This document shows positions 47,657 to 60,066 of a stretch of DNA of 64,000 bases, piece by piece. The notes under the pieces were generated by a model. That model was given only the letters and a program-made list of their open reading frames with translations. It ran no database searches and was not told the DNA's origin. The position numbers and the translations under genes were made by a program. This DNA is from Pseudomonas fluorescens (lineage in GTDB: Bacteria; Pseudomonadota; Gammaproteobacteria; Pseudomonadales; Pseudomonadaceae), in the NCBI RefSeq assembly GCF_005938625.1, contig NZ_VCNJ01000022.1, positions 62,001 to 126,000 on the forward strand, read 5' to 3'. Each line of letters starts with the position of its first letter. Positions within the stretch are counted from its first letter, which is position 1.

Positions 47657-49467
47657 CAGCGCGGGGTGTCCGGCAGGCGTTGAACCTGACCGCTGACAAA
47701 CTGCGCCCAAGGCAATTGACGCACCACGCGTTGGGTCTGGGTCATGCCGAGGCTGCCCGACTCACCATCGATGCGGCTGTCCGGCAAGGCTTTGAGTTGA
47801 CCCAGGCGCGGCGCCAGGCGATAGGCATCGACACCCATTGCGTACAGGCGGCCGAGGCTGCCGGCGGCTTGTGGCCACTGCGCAACCACTTGCTGACGCA
47901 GTGGGTCGCTGGAGTCGAGCAGCCATGGGGTTTCGCAGAAGCGAATGCCGTTCATGTCGTTGTACTGGTTGACGTCGCCACTGGCGCTGTAAACGTGCGA
48001 GGTCGCGTAAACCGGAACGTCACCGGCGTACTGGAAGTTCAGGGTCGGCTTGATCTGTTGCGCCTGTTGCGGCGTCGCGGCAAGGAAGATGAACTCGATG
48101 TCCTGACGACGCGAAGGCTGTGCGGCGACGTTGGTGCCAGCGGCATTCTGCAGGCTCTTGGCGCGGGCTTCGCTCTGACGCAACTGGAACATGTCAGCGA
48201 TCTGCTGAGCCAGTTGCACCGGCTGATCAACGCGTTCAGTGGCGACGATGCTGCCACCGTTGGCCTGCCAGTCCTGGCTGAAAGCGCGCAGTACGCGGTC
48301 GCCCCATTCGCCTTTCGGCACCATGATCGCGGCGCGGTGCAGGCCATCGGCACGGGCGCGGCGCGAGACTTCACGGGCTTCGTCTTCAGCGGCCAGACCA
48401 AACTGGAACAATTGTGCCGGGCCTTGATCACCTTCGCTGTAGTTCAGCGCGAGGGTGGTGATCGGCAGTTGCGGGCGAGTGCTCAGCTGTTTGACCAGTG
48501 GTTTTTCCAGTGGGCCAACGACCAGTTGCACGCCGTCAGCCTGAGCCTTGCGGTAGAACTCGTCCATCGACGTCAGCTTGGAGCTGTCGTAGAACTCGAT
48601 CGCTGGCGGTTTTTGTCCGGCCTGTTGAGCCTGATAGTGCGCAGCCATGAAGCCTTCACGCAGTGCCTTGCCGACAGCGGCCAGCGGGCCGTCCTGTGGT
48701 AGCAGCAGGGCGATTTTGCTCAGTGGCTGGCTTGCCAGTTCCTTGAGTTTGGTCAGCGGCAGCGGCAGGTTGATTGCGGCCGGGTGCTTTGGATTCTGCG
48801 CGCGCCAGGTGTCGATAGCGGCTTGTTGCTGTTCCAGAGTGCCGGCAGATTTCACTGCCATGGCCAGGCCCATCCAGCCGCCGAGGTCGTCGGTGGTGTT
48901 GGGTTGCAGTTGATCAGTTGGCAGCGAGCCAATCAGGGTCCAGATCGCTTCGTGGTTCTTGCTCGCGGCTTCGCCTTGCAGCATCGGCGCGATAAACACA
49001 CGCTCGCGGGCGGCAGCCAAAGTCTGGCCATCTGCTTCGAGGGCGCGGGCATGCACGGTGCCGGTGCGCACTTGCTGCTCTTCAGGCATCTCGCCCAAAT
49101 GTTGCAGGCTTGGATGGCTCAGGGCAGTCAGCGCGGCTTTCGGCTGATTGCGGGTCATGGCCAGTTCGGCATTTAGCGTGCTGGCAAAAATCTGCTGGCC
49201 GGGCTTCAGTTGCTCCATCGGCACTTGCTGCAGGATTTGCGCGGACTGACCGGCGTTACCTTGACGATAAGCCAGGTCCGCAGCGCTCAGGCGCAACAGG
49301 GCGGCTTTTTCCGGGGTTTTCGCCTGGGTAGCCTGTTCGAGCAGTTGCTCGATGCTGGCATCCGGAGTCCGTGGAAGTTCGCCGAGGCTGGAGGAAGGGG
49401 AGCTGGCGCACGCCGCCAACAAGGCAGCGAGGCAGAGGGCAGTGAACAGCCGCAGGCAAGCGATCAT
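47656..49467 (-). CDS. lpoA: Penicillin-binding protein activator LpoA
   Basis: A 603-residue outer-membrane lipoprotein that activates a class A PBP for peptidoglycan synthesis. MIACLRLFTALCLAALLAAC has lipobox LAAC. The N-terminal helical TPR-like domain (about 30-270: SIEQLLEQATQAKTPEKAALLRLSAADLAYRQGNAGQSAQIL) is followed by a periplasmic-binding-protein-like domain (LSKIALLLPQDGPLAAVGKALREGFMAAHYQAQQAGQKPPAIEFYDSS to the end). This is the LppC/LpoA pattern. It starts the lpoA-yraN-diaA-BON run and is divergent from rsmI. Confidence 0.94.
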
Positions 49468-49677
49468 GTAAGTGTTCCTGATACTCGATCAAATTAGCGT
49501 CGAATTGTACCCAAGCACTGGCCGGGGCGCGATGTTACTGGCGTGAATCGGACAATTTAGCTGGAGTAAATGTTGCGGCGGCGCACAACTGCGTGCAAAA
49601 CCGGGTTCGGCTTGAGCGCATCGCAAGCCTCGTGACGCGCTACAATGGCCGCTTTTACCGATCACGAGGTGTGCGCT

Positions 49678-50550
49678 TTGACTGCTCCAGGTTCCCTGAA
49701 TTCCGCTGCTGGCTCGCTTTATGTGGTGGCGACGCCCATCGGCAACCTGGACGACATCAGCGCCCGGGCCCTGAAGATTCTTCGTGAAGTGGCGTTGATT
49801 GCTGCCGAAGACACCCGCCACTCGGCGCGCCTGATGCAGCACTTCGGGATCGGCACGCCGTTGGCCGCGTGTCACGAACACAATGAACGAGATGAAGGTA
49901 GCCGCTTTATTACCCGCTTGCTGGCCGGTGACAACGTGGCGCTGATTTCCGATGCCGGTACGCCGCTGATTTCCGATCCGGGTTATCACCTGGTCCGTCA
50001 GGCCCGTGCGGCCGGAATCAATGTGGTGCCGGTGCCAGGCGCTTGTGCCCTTATCGCCGCGCTGTCGGCGGCCGGTCTGCCGTCTGACCGATTCATCTTC
50101 GAAGGTTTTCTGCCGGCCAAATCGGTCGGACGCAAGGCGCGACTGGAAGCGGTTAAAGAAGAGCCGCGCACCCTGATCTTCTATGAAGCACCGCACCGCA
50201 TTCTTGAATGCCTGCAGGATATGGAAGAAGTGTTCGGCGGTGAGCGTCATGCATTGCTCGCCCGTGAAATCACCAAAACCTTTGAAACGCTCAAGGGACT
50301 ACCATTGGCCGAGCTGCGCGCGTTCGTCGAGTCGGACAGCAATCAGCAGCGTGGCGAATGCGTGGTGCTGGTAGCCGGATGGACTGCGCCGGAGTCAGAA
50401 GATGCAGTCAGCAGCGAGGCGATGCGCATCCTCGATCTGCTGCTCGAAGAAATGCCGCTCAAGCGCGCCGCCGCGTTAGCCGCACAGATCACTGGCGAAC
50501 GCAAAAACGTGTTGTATCAGGTTGCGCTGGAGAAACAGAAAGGCGTGTAA
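49678..50550 (+). CDS. rsmI: 16S rRNA (cytidine(1402)-2'-O)-methyltransferase
   Basis: Methylates the 2'-OH of C1402 in 16S rRNA. It is a tetrapyrrole-methylase-fold protein with GSLYVVATPIGNLDDISARALKIL, EDTRHSARLM, ALISDAGTPLISDPGYHLVRQA and VPGACALIAALSAAGLPSDRFIFEGFLP, all RsmI blocks. The favoured start is the TTG at 49678 (MTAPGSLNS), with GAGG at 49666-49669 spaced 8 nt; ATG at 49645 would add 11 residues ahead of that ribosome site. About 290 residues. It is divergent from lpoA, the conserved arrangement, and rnpB lies just downstream. Confidence 0.93.
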   Translation: MTAPGSLNSAAGSLYVVATPIGNLDDISARALKILREVALIAAEDTRHSARLMQHFGIGTPLAACHEHNERDEGSRFITRLLAGDNVALISDAGTPLISDPGYHLVRQARAAGINVVPVPGACALIAALSAAGLPSDRFIFEGFLPAKSVGRKARLEAVKEEPRTLIFYEAPHRILECLQDMEEVFGGERHALLAREITKTFETLKGLPLAELRAFVESDSNQQRGECVVLVAGWTAPESEDAVSSEAMRILDLLLEEMPLKRAAALAAQITGERKNVLYQVALEKQKGV

Positions 50551-50621
50551 GCCGTCGCCTATAGCGGTCTTGAGGCTTTTAGCGCTTGTTCTTCAGGCGC
50601 TCTGCCGTTAACCTTCGCGGC

Positions 50622-50976
50622 GGAGAGTCGATCGGACAGTCGCTGCCCTCTATGAAAATTAGGGGGGGGAGGAAAGTCCGGGCTCCATAGGGCGAAGTGC
50701 CAGGTAATGCCTGGGAGGCGTGAGCCTACGGAAAGTGCCACAGAAAATAACCGCCTAAGCGCTTCGGCGCCGGTAAGGGTGAAAAGGTGCGGTAAGAGCG
50801 CACCGCACGTCTGGCAACAGTTCGTGGCTAGGTAAACCCCACTTGGAGCAAGACCAAATAGGGTCCCAAGGCGTGGCCCGCGCTGGGACCGGGTAGGTTG
50901 CTAAAGATGTCCAGTGATGGCCATCGTAGACGAATGACTGTTCAAGACAGAACCCGGCTTACAGATCGACTCTCCA
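50622..50976 (+). ncRNA. rnpB: RNase P RNA (class A)
   Basis: The catalytic RNA of RNase P, which trims tRNA 5' leaders. The stretch shows the conserved core GAGGAAAGTCCGGGCTCC near 50669, GTAAGGGTGAAAAGGTGCGGTAAGAGCGCACCGC, GGTAAACCCC, and the 3' block GACGAATGACTGTTCAAGACAGAACCCGGCTTA. The 5' end AGAGTCGATCG pairs with CGATCGACTCT-like sequence at the 3' end (AGATCGACTCT), closing P1. It lies between rsmI and mraZ as in other pseudomonads. Ends are estimated from the P1 pairing. Confidence 0.96.
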
Positions 50977-51276
50977 CCTTTTTCTTTCCCTGCTTGAATC
51001 ATTGGCAACAGGGCTGTGTAATATCAGCAGGCCTGCTCTGAAAGTTCGGCAGCGGCAAATGCCAGTAATAGCCATTTCCCACCTTGCTTCAATCAACAGC
51101 AGAAGCGCTTTTGTAATACCGAAAAAATCTTACTCTTAACAAATTACTTTAACTTTCGAGCGCAGCTATCAGTGCTGCATCAAGTTATGGGTCGAAAGTC
51201 TCCGTCAGATTGTCGTTACTCCTCCTTTTATGCTCCTAAATCTCCGTTCTGTAAGGGTTTTCCTTTAATCCGCGCC
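50977..51276. other. Intergenic region between rnpB and the mraZ promoter
   Basis: About 300 bp, AT-richer than the surroundings, with no open frame of protein-like composition. A T-run after rnpB (CCTTTTTCTTTCCC, about 50977-50990) may end the RNA. I see no other clear feature. Confidence 0.6.
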
Positions 51277-51306
51277 TTGACGGTGTGGTGGGCGCATTCC
51301 TATAGT
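51277..51306 (+). promoter_or_regulatory. Candidate sigma70 promoter of the dcw cluster
   Basis: TTGACG (51277-51282), an 18-nt spacer and TATAGT (51301-51306), 75 bp before the mraZ start. The MraZ-type boxes begin at or just past the -10 element. Confidence 0.75.
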
Positions 51307-51338
51307 GTGCGCAAGTGGCGGAAAGTGGCATGAAGTGG
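51303..51338 (+). promoter_or_regulatory. MraZ-binding repeat array (autoregulatory operator)
   Basis: AAGTGG occurs at 51313, 51323 and 51333, exactly 10 bp apart, with a degenerate TAGTGT at 51303. MraZ binds tandem TGG-containing boxes at one-turn spacing upstream of its own gene, so this fits an autorepression site for the dcw operon. Confidence 0.78.
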
Positions 51339-51380
51339 GTTTTTTGAGCTCAAAACGATAAAAATTGGAGAAACGCAGAC

Positions 51381-51836
51381 GTGTTTCGCGGAGCTAACGC
51401 TATCAGTCTCGACGCAAAGGGCCGTCTCGCTATGCCGAGCCGGTACCGTGACGAGCTCGATTCGCGCAGTTCCGGCCAATTGATCGTGACCATTGATGCC
51501 GTTGATCCGTGCCTGTGTGTCTATCCGCTCGACGAGTGGGAAATTATTGAAACCAAGTTGCGTGCGCTTCCTTCGCTTCGCGAAGAGAACCGTCGCCTGC
51601 AACGTTTGCTGATTGGTAATGCCGTCGACCTCGAACTCGATGGCAGTGGTCGTTTTCTGGTTCCACCGCGTCTGCGCGAATACGCCAAGCTCGATAAGCG
51701 CGCGATGCTGGTAGGCCAACTGAACAAGTTCCAATTGTGGGACGAGGATGCATGGAACGCGGTATCTGCCGCTGACCTTGCTGCTATTCAACAACCGGGC
51801 GCGATGCCTGATGAACTGCGTGATTTGATCCTGTGA
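51381..51836 (+). CDS. mraZ: Transcriptional regulator MraZ
   Basis: A 151-residue AbrB-fold regulator, first gene of the dcw cluster, which represses its own operon in E. coli. It has the duplicated DxxGR motif: [19 protein letters not shown] (about 9-27) and [19 protein letters not shown] (about 82-100). The start is GTG at 51381, with GGAGAAACGC ahead. Its stop overlaps the GTG of rsmH (GTGA). The operator array lies 43-78 bp upstream. Confidence 0.95.
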   Translation: MFRGANAISLDAKGRLAMPSRYRDELDSRSSGQLIVTIDAVDPCLCVYPLDEWEIIETKLRALPSLREENRRLQRLLIGNAVDLELDGSGRFLVPPRLREYAKLDKRAMLVGQLNKFQLWDEDAWNAVSAADLAAIQQPGAMPDELRDLIL

Positions 51837-52776
51837 CTATTGATAGCGGCTTTAACCACATCACCGTACTGCTTGACGAAGCCGTCGAGGCTCTCGCCGT
51901 ACGTCCTGATGGCTGCTATCTGGACGGAACGTTCGGGCGCGGTGGCCATAGCCGGCTGATCCTCAGCCAGCTCGGCACGGACGGTCGGCTCATCGGATTC
52001 GACAAAGATCCACAAGCGATTGCCACCGGGCAAACGCTAGCGGCCGAAGACGGCCGCTTTGTCGTTGTGCAGCGCAGCTTTGCCGAGCTCGGTTCGGTGG
52101 TTGCCGAGCAATGCTTGAGCGGCAAGGTCAGCGGTATTCTGCTCGACCTCGGCGTGTCTTCGCCGCAGCTCGACGACGCTGAACGCGGCTTCAGCTTCCT
52201 CAACGACGGCCCGCTCGACATGCGCATGGATCCGTCCCGTGGCATCAGCGCTGCCGAATTCGTCAACACCGCGCCGGCTGAGGAAATCGCCCGGGTGTTC
52301 AAGGAATACGGTGAAGAGCGTTTCTCCGGTCGCATGGCCCGCGCCGTGGCCGAGCGTCGCGATATCAAGCCGTTCGAGCGCACTGCCGATCTGGCCGAAG
52401 TGTTGAAAGTCGCCAACCCGGCATGGGAAAAGGGCAAGAACCCGGCCACCCGTGCGTTCCAGGGTTTGCGTATTCACGTCAACAACGAACTGGGCGATCT
52501 GGAAGCCGGTCTCGAAGCCGCGCTGGACGCTCTGGAAATTGGCGGCCGTCTGGTGGTGATCAGCTTCCACTCGCTGGAAGACCGCATCGTCAAACTGTTC
52601 ATGCGCAAGCTGGTGAAAGGTGAAGCCGACAACCTGCCGCGCAACCTGCCGGTTCGCCACGTCGCGTTCGAACCGAAAATCAAAGTCCATGGCAAAGCGC
52701 AGACGGCCTCCGACGCCGAACTCAAAGCCAACCCACGTTCCCGTAGCGCCGTCATGCGCGTCGCGGAGAAGTTGCG

Positions 52777-52780
<4 letters not shown>
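51833..52780 (+). CDS. rsmH: 16S rRNA (cytosine(1402)-N4)-methyltransferase
   Basis: Methylates N4 of C1402 in 16S rRNA, the same residue modified by RsmI at 49678. The 315-residue protein starts at GTG (overlapping the mraZ stop) and has [15 protein letters not shown], the SAM loop [38 protein letters not shown] and the C-terminal [27 protein letters not shown]. The stop overlaps the ftsL GTG. Confidence 0.96.
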
Positions 52781-54808
<2,028 letters not shown>

Positions 54809-54809
<1 letters not shown>

Positions 54810-56272
54810 TGTCATTAAGTCTGAACAAGATATTCCCCCACGCCGGCCACGATCTGTTGATCCGTGAACTGGCGCTGGACAGCCGCAACGTACGCGCGGG
54901 CGATCTGTTCCTCGCCGTGCCTGGCGGAAAATTCGATGGCCGTGCGCACATTGCCGACGCATTGCAGCGTGGTGCGGCGGCTGTAGCTTATGAAGTGGAA
55001 GGTGCCACCGTGCTGCCGATCACTGACGTGCCGCTGATTCCGGTCAAAGGCCTGGCAGCACAGCTGTCGGACATCGCCGGGCGTTTTTACGGTGAGCCAA
55101 GCCATCACCTGAATCTGATTGGCGTGACCGGCACCAACGGCAAGACCAGCGTGACCCAGTTGGTCGCGCAGGCACTGGATCTGCTCGGCCAGCATTGCGG
55201 CATCGTCGGCACCTTGGGTTCCGGCTTCTATGGCGCACTGCAAAGCGGTCTGCACACCACGCCAAACCCGATCGCCGTGCAAGCGACGTTGGGCGACCTG
55301 AAAAAGGCCGGGGCCAAAGCCGTGGCCATGGAAGTCTCGTCCCACGGTCTGGATCAGGGCCGCGTGACGGCGCTGGCGTTCGATGTCGCGGTGATGACCA
55401 ACCTGTCCCGCGATCATCTGGATTATCACGGCAGCATGGAGGCGTACGCAGAGGCCAAGGCCAAGCTGTTCGCCTGGAATGATCTGAAGTGCCGCGTGGT
55501 CAACCTCGACGACGATTTCGGCCGGCAACTGGCCGCTGAAAAACGTGAGTCGCGGCTGATCACCTACAGCCTGCTCGACAGCAGCGCGTACCTGTTCTGC
55601 CGCGAAGCGCAGTTTGACGACCACGGTGTGCGCGCCACATTGGTCACGCCGCAGGGCGAACATCATCTGCGCAGCACGCTGCTCGGCCGTTTCAACCTGA
55701 GCAACGTTCTGGCGGCGGTCGGCGCCTTGCTCGGTCTGGATTACGCGCTCGACGAAATTCTCAAAGTGTTGCCGAAACTCGAAGGCCCGGCCGGGCGCAT
55801 GCAGCGTCTCGGTGGCGGCACGCAGCCGTTGGTGGTGGTCGATTACGCCCACACCCCGGACGCGCTGGAAAAAGTTCTGAGCGCATTGCGCCCGCACGTC
55901 AAAGGTCAACTGCTGTGCCTGTTCGGCTGCGGCGGTGACCGTGATCGCGGCAAGCGTCCGTTGATGGCCGAAGTGGTCGAGCGTCTGGCCGATCAGGTAC
56001 TGGTCACCGACGACAACCCGCGTACCGAAGATCCAGCAGTGATTTTCGATGACATCCGCGCCGGTTTCACGGCTGTGGATAAAGTCACCTTTGTCGCTGG
56101 CCGTGGCCAGGCGATTGCGCAACTGATTGCCGGCGCGTCCGCCGATGACGTGGTCGTACTGGCCGGTAAAGGTCACGAGGACTATCAGGAAATCAACGGC
56201 GAACGCCATGCCTTCTCTGATCTGGTCGAGGCCGATCACGCCCTGACCGCTTGGGAGGTGGCCCATGCTTAA
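54809..56272 (+). CDS. murE: UDP-MurNAc-L-Ala-D-Glu:meso-DAP ligase
   Basis: Adds meso-diaminopimelate to the peptidoglycan precursor. It has 487 residues with the P-loop GVTGTNGKTSVTQL (about 108-121) and the DNPRTEDP motif (about 406-413) that selects meso-DAP over lysine. Three-domain Mur-ligase layout. Overlaps ftsI by 1 nt and murF by 8 nt. Confidence 0.97.
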
Positions 56273-57632
56273 GGCTCTGAAACTCAGCGAGCTGAGCAAC
56301 GCGCTCGATGCACGTTTGATTGCTGCCGATGCCAGTTTCGACGGCGTCAGCATCGACAGTCGCGCGATTCAGCCCGGCCAACTGTTTATTGCCCTGACCG
56401 GTCCGCGTTTCGATGGTCATGACTATCTGAATGATGTCGCTGGCAAAGGCGCCGTTGCCGCGCTGGTCGAGCGCGAAGTCGCCGACAGCACGCTGCCGCA
56501 ACTGCTGGTCAAAGACACCCGTCAGGCCCTTGGTCAGTTGGGTGCCTTGAACCGTGCCGCGTTCACTCAGCCAGTCGCCGCGATTACCGGTTCCAGCGGC
56601 AAGACCACGGTCAAGGAAATGCTTGCGAGCATCCTGCGCACGCGCGGTCCGGTATTGGCGACCCGTGGCAATCTGAACAACGACCTCGGCGCACCACTGA
56701 CCCTGCTCGAACTGGCCCCGGAACACACTTCGGCGGTGATCGAACTGGGCGCCTCGCGTCTGGGGGAAATCGCTTATACCGTCGGCCTGACCAAGCCGCA
56801 TGTGGCGATCCTGAATAACGCCGGCACGGCTCACGTCGGTGAGTTTGGCGGGCCGGAGAAAATCGTCGAAGCCAAGGGTGAAATCATCGACGGGCTCGCG
56901 GCTGATGGCGTCGCCGTGCTCAACCTCGATGACAAGGCCTTCGGTATCTGGAAGACCCGTGCGGGCGCGCGCAAAGTGCTGACCTTCGCCTTGAGCAACA
57001 CTCAGTCGGATTTCTACGCCAGCGATCTGAGCACTGATGCACGCGGTTGCCCGGCCTTCAATCTGCACACACCTGAAGGTGTCGAGCGCGTTCAACTGAA
57101 CCTGCTCGGCACCCATAACGTCGCCAACTCCATGGCCGCAGCCGCTGCCGCGCACGCCTTGGGCGTGTCGCTGTTCGGCATCGCCACCGGGCTTGGCGCA
57201 GTACAACCGGTCAAGGGTCGCACCGTCGCGCAACTGGCGAAGAACGGCATGCGCGTGATCGATGACACTTACAACGCAAACCCCACCTCTATGTGCGCGG
57301 CCGTTGATATACTCGCCGGCTTTTCCGGCCGCACCGTCCTGGTGCTCGGAGATATCGGCGAGTTGGGCGATTGGGCGGAGCAGGGGCACCGCGACGTGGG
57401 CGAGTACGCCCGGGGCAAGGTTTCCGCGCTTTACGCAGTCGGGCCACACATGGTTCACGCCGTAAACGCATTCGGTGAACAGGCGCATCACTTCGGCACG
57501 CAAGCCGAACTGATCCAGGCCCTCGACGCCGAGCAGGACACAAACACCACTATTTTGATCAAGGGTTCGCGCAGTGCAGCGATGGAAAACATCGTTGCGG
57601 CTCTGTGCGGGTCCAGTCTGGAGAAACATTAA
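56265..57632 (+). CDS. murF: UDP-MurNAc-tripeptide D-alanyl-D-alanine ligase
   Basis: Adds D-Ala-D-Ala to the UDP-MurNAc-tripeptide. The 455-residue protein carries the ATP loop [15 protein letters not shown] (about 105-119), the [13 protein letters not shown] block and [12 protein letters not shown], and ends with the third-domain [17 protein letters not shown]. Overlaps murE by 8 nt and mraY by 1 nt (TAATG). Confidence 0.97.
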   Translation: MLKALKLSELSNALDARLIAADASFDGVSIDSRAIQPGQLFIALTGPRFDGHDYLNDVAGKGAVAALVEREVADSTLPQLLVKDTRQALGQLGALNRAAFTQPVAAITGSSGKTTVKEMLASILRTRGPVLATRGNLNNDLGAPLTLLELAPEHTSAVIELGASRLGEIAYTVGLTKPHVAILNNAGTAHVGEFGGPEKIVEAKGEIIDGLAADGVAVLNLDDKAFGIWKTRAGARKVLTFALSNTQSDFYASDLSTDARGCPAFNLHTPEGVERVQLNLLGTHNVANSMAAAAAAHALGVSLFGIATGLGAVQPVKGRTVAQLAKNGMRVIDDTYNANPTSMCAAVDILAGFSGRTVLVLGDIGELGDWAEQGHRDVGEYARGKVSALYAVGPHMVHAVNAFGEQAHHFGTQAELIQALDAEQDTNTTILIKGSRSAAMENIVAALCGSSLEKH

Positions 57633-58714
57633 TGCTGCTGCTGCTAGCGGAGTATCTGCAACAGTTCTACAAAGGCTTCGCGGTCTTTCAGTACCTGACC
57701 CTGCGCGGGATTCTCGGTGTACTGACCGCGCTGGTTTTGTCGCTGTGCTATGGCCCGTGGATGATCCGCACCCTGCAGAACCGTCAGATCGGTCAATCCG
57801 TGCGTAACGACGGTCCGCAATCGCACCTGTCCAAGTCGGGAACACCGACCATGGGCGGCGCACTGATTCTGTCTTCGATCGGCGTCAGCACCTTGCTTTG
57901 GGCTGACCTGAGCAACCGCTACGTCTGGACTGTTTTGTTGGTGACTCTGTTGTTCGGCGCCATCGGCTGGGTCGACGATTACCGCAAAGTCATCGAGAAG
58001 AACTCCCGTGGCTTGCCGAGCCGCTGGAAGTATTTCTGGCAATCGGTGTTCGGCCTCGGCGCGGCGATCTTCCTTTATATGACCGCGTCCACCCCAGTGG
58101 AAACCACACTGATCCTGCCGATGCTCAAGGACTACAGCATTCCGCTGGGCCTGGGCTTCATCGTGCTGACTTACTTTGTGATCGTCGGTTCGAGCAACGC
58201 GGTCAACCTGACTGACGGCCTCGATGGCCTGGCAATCATGCCAACCGTGATGGTCGGTGGTGGCCTCGGCATTTTCTGCTACCTGTCGGGTAACGTGAAA
58301 TTCGCTGAATACCTGCTGATTCCTTACGTGCCGGGCGCGGGCGAACTGATCGTGTTCTGCGGCGCGCTGATCGGTGCCGGTCTCGGTTTCCTGTGGTTCA
58401 ACACCTATCCGGCGCAAGTGTTCATGGGCGACGTCGGTGCCCTGGCACTCGGCGCGGCACTGGGCACCATCGCGGTGATCGTCCGTCAGGAAATCGTCCT
58501 GTTCATCATGGGCGGCGTGTTCGTGATGGAAACCCTGTCAGTCGTCATTCAGGTTGCGTCCTTTAAGCTGACCGGTCGCCGTGTGTTCCGCATGGCACCG
58601 ATCCACCACCATTTTGAACTCAAGGGCTGGCCCGAGCCGCGCGTGATCGTCCGTTTCTGGATCATCACCGTGATTCTCGTGTTGATTGGCCTTGCCACCC
58701 TGAAGCTGAGGTAG
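57632..58714 (+). CDS. mraY: Phospho-N-acetylmuramoyl-pentapeptide transferase
   Basis: Forms lipid I from UDP-MurNAc-pentapeptide and undecaprenyl phosphate. A 360-residue protein with ten predicted helices. The conserved blocks are [28 protein letters not shown] (the DDxxK acid pair), [15 protein letters not shown] and [14 protein letters not shown], plus [11 protein letters not shown] near the C-terminus. The start at 57632 overlaps the murF stop. Confidence 0.97.
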   Translation: MLLLLAEYLQQFYKGFAVFQYLTLRGILGVLTALVLSLCYGPWMIRTLQNRQIGQSVRNDGPQSHLSKSGTPTMGGALILSSIGVSTLLWADLSNRYVWTVLLVTLLFGAIGWVDDYRKVIEKNSRGLPSRWKYFWQSVFGLGAAIFLYMTASTPVETTLILPMLKDYSIPLGLGFIVLTYFVIVGSSNAVNLTDGLDGLAIMPTVMVGGGLGIFCYLSGNVKFAEYLLIPYVPGAGELIVFCGALIGAGLGFLWFNTYPAQVFMGDVGALALGAALGTIAVIVRQEIVLFIMGGVFVMETLSVVIQVASFKLTGRRVFRMAPIHHHFELKGWPEPRVIVRFWIITVILVLIGLATLKLR

Positions 58715-58719
58715 AACGA

Positions 58720-60066
58720 GTGTCTCTGATCGCTTCTGACCACTTCCGCATCGTTGTCGGCCTCGGCAAGAGCGGCATGTCCCTGGTTCGCTTCCTGGCG
58801 AACCGGGGCACGTCGTTTGCCGTGGCGGACACGCGGGAAAATCCACCGGAACTGGCCACGCTCAAGCGTGACTATCCGCACGTGGAAGTGCGTTGTGGCG
58901 AGCTGGACGTCGAATTCCTCTGCCGTGCCGACGAGCTCTACGTGAGCCCCGGCCTGGCGCTGGCGACCCCGGCCCTGCAAGCCGCGGCGGCCCGTGGCGT
59001 CAAACTCTCCGGCGACATCGAGCTGTTCGCGCGTAACGCGCAGGCGCCGATCGTGGCCATCAGCGGTTCCAACGCGAAAAGCACCGTCACCACCCTGGTC
59101 GGCGAGATGGCGGCTGCGGCCGGCAAACGCGTCGCCGTCGGCGGCAACCTTGGCACCCCGGCGCTGGATCTGCTCAGCGACGACGTCGAGCTGTACGTGA
59201 TGGAACTGTCGAGTTTCCAGCTGGAAACCACCGACCAGCTCAACGCCGAAGTGGCGACCGTGCTGAACATCAGCGAAGACCACATGGATCGCTACAGCGG
59301 TCTGCCGGCGTACCACCTGGCCAAGCACCGGATCTTCCGTGGCGCGAAGCAGTTCGTGGTCAATCGGCAGGACGCGCTGAGCCGTCCGTTGATGGGCGAG
59401 GGCCAGCCGTGCTGGACCTTCGGCCTGACCAAACCGGATTTCAAGGCATTCGGTATCCGTGAAGAAGAGGGCGAGAAATACCTGGCCTTCGAATTCCAGA
59501 ACCTGATGCCAGTGCGCGAGTTGAAGATTCGCGGCGCACACAACCAGTCCAACGCCCTCGCGGCGCTGGCGTTGGGGCATGCCGTGGGCTTGCCGTTCGA
59601 CGCCATGCTCTCGGCGTTGCGCACCTTCGCCGGCCTCGAACATCGCTGCCAGTGGGTGCGTGATCTCGACGGCGTGGCGTACTACAACGATTCGAAAGCG
59701 ACCAACGTCGGCGCCGCTCTGGCCGCCATCGAAGGCTTGGGCGCGGACATCGACGGCAAGGTCATCCTGATCGCCGGCGGTGATGGCAAGGGTGCCGAAT
59801 TCAACGATTTGCGTGATCCGGTGGCGGCCAACTGCCGCGCCGTGATCCTGATGGGCCGCGACTCCGACAAGATCGGCGAAGCGATTGGCGATGCCGTGCC
59901 ATTGATTCGTGCGACCTCGCTGGTCGACGCCGTTGCGCAATGCCGCGCCGCCGCCCAGCCGGGTGATGTGGTGCTGCTGTCGCCGGCCTGCGCCAGTTTC
60001 GACATGTTCAAGAATTACGAAGACCGTGGTCACCAGTTCGTCCGCGCTGTGGAGGAATTGGCATGA
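58720..60066 (+). CDS. murD: UDP-MurNAc-L-alanine:D-glutamate ligase
   Basis: Adds D-glutamate. The 448-residue protein begins with GTG at 58720 (MSLIASDHFRIVVGLGKSGMSL), has the P-loop AISGSNAKSTVTTLVGEM (about 110-127), the substrate block LSSFQLETTDQL and the C-terminal LLSPACASFDMFKNYEDRGHQF. Five nt separate it from mraY, one of the few non-overlapping joints in this cluster. It overlaps ftsW by 4 nt. Confidence 0.96.
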   Translation: MSLIASDHFRIVVGLGKSGMSLVRFLANRGTSFAVADTRENPPELATLKRDYPHVEVRCGELDVEFLCRADELYVSPGLALATPALQAAAARGVKLSGDIELFARNAQAPIVAISGSNAKSTVTTLVGEMAAAAGKRVAVGGNLGTPALDLLSDDVELYVMELSSFQLETTDQLNAEVATVLNISEDHMDRYSGLPAYHLAKHRIFRGAKQFVVNRQDALSRPLMGEGQPCWTFGLTKPDFKAFGIREEEGEKYLAFEFQNLMPVRELKIRGAHNQSNALAALALGHAVGLPFDAMLSALRTFAGLEHRCQWVRDLDGVAYYNDSKATNVGAALAAIEGLGADIDGKVILIAGGDGKGAEFNDLRDPVAANCRAVILMGRDSDKIGEAIGDAVPLIRATSLVDAVAQCRAAAQPGDVVLLSPACASFDMFKNYEDRGHQFVRAVEELA

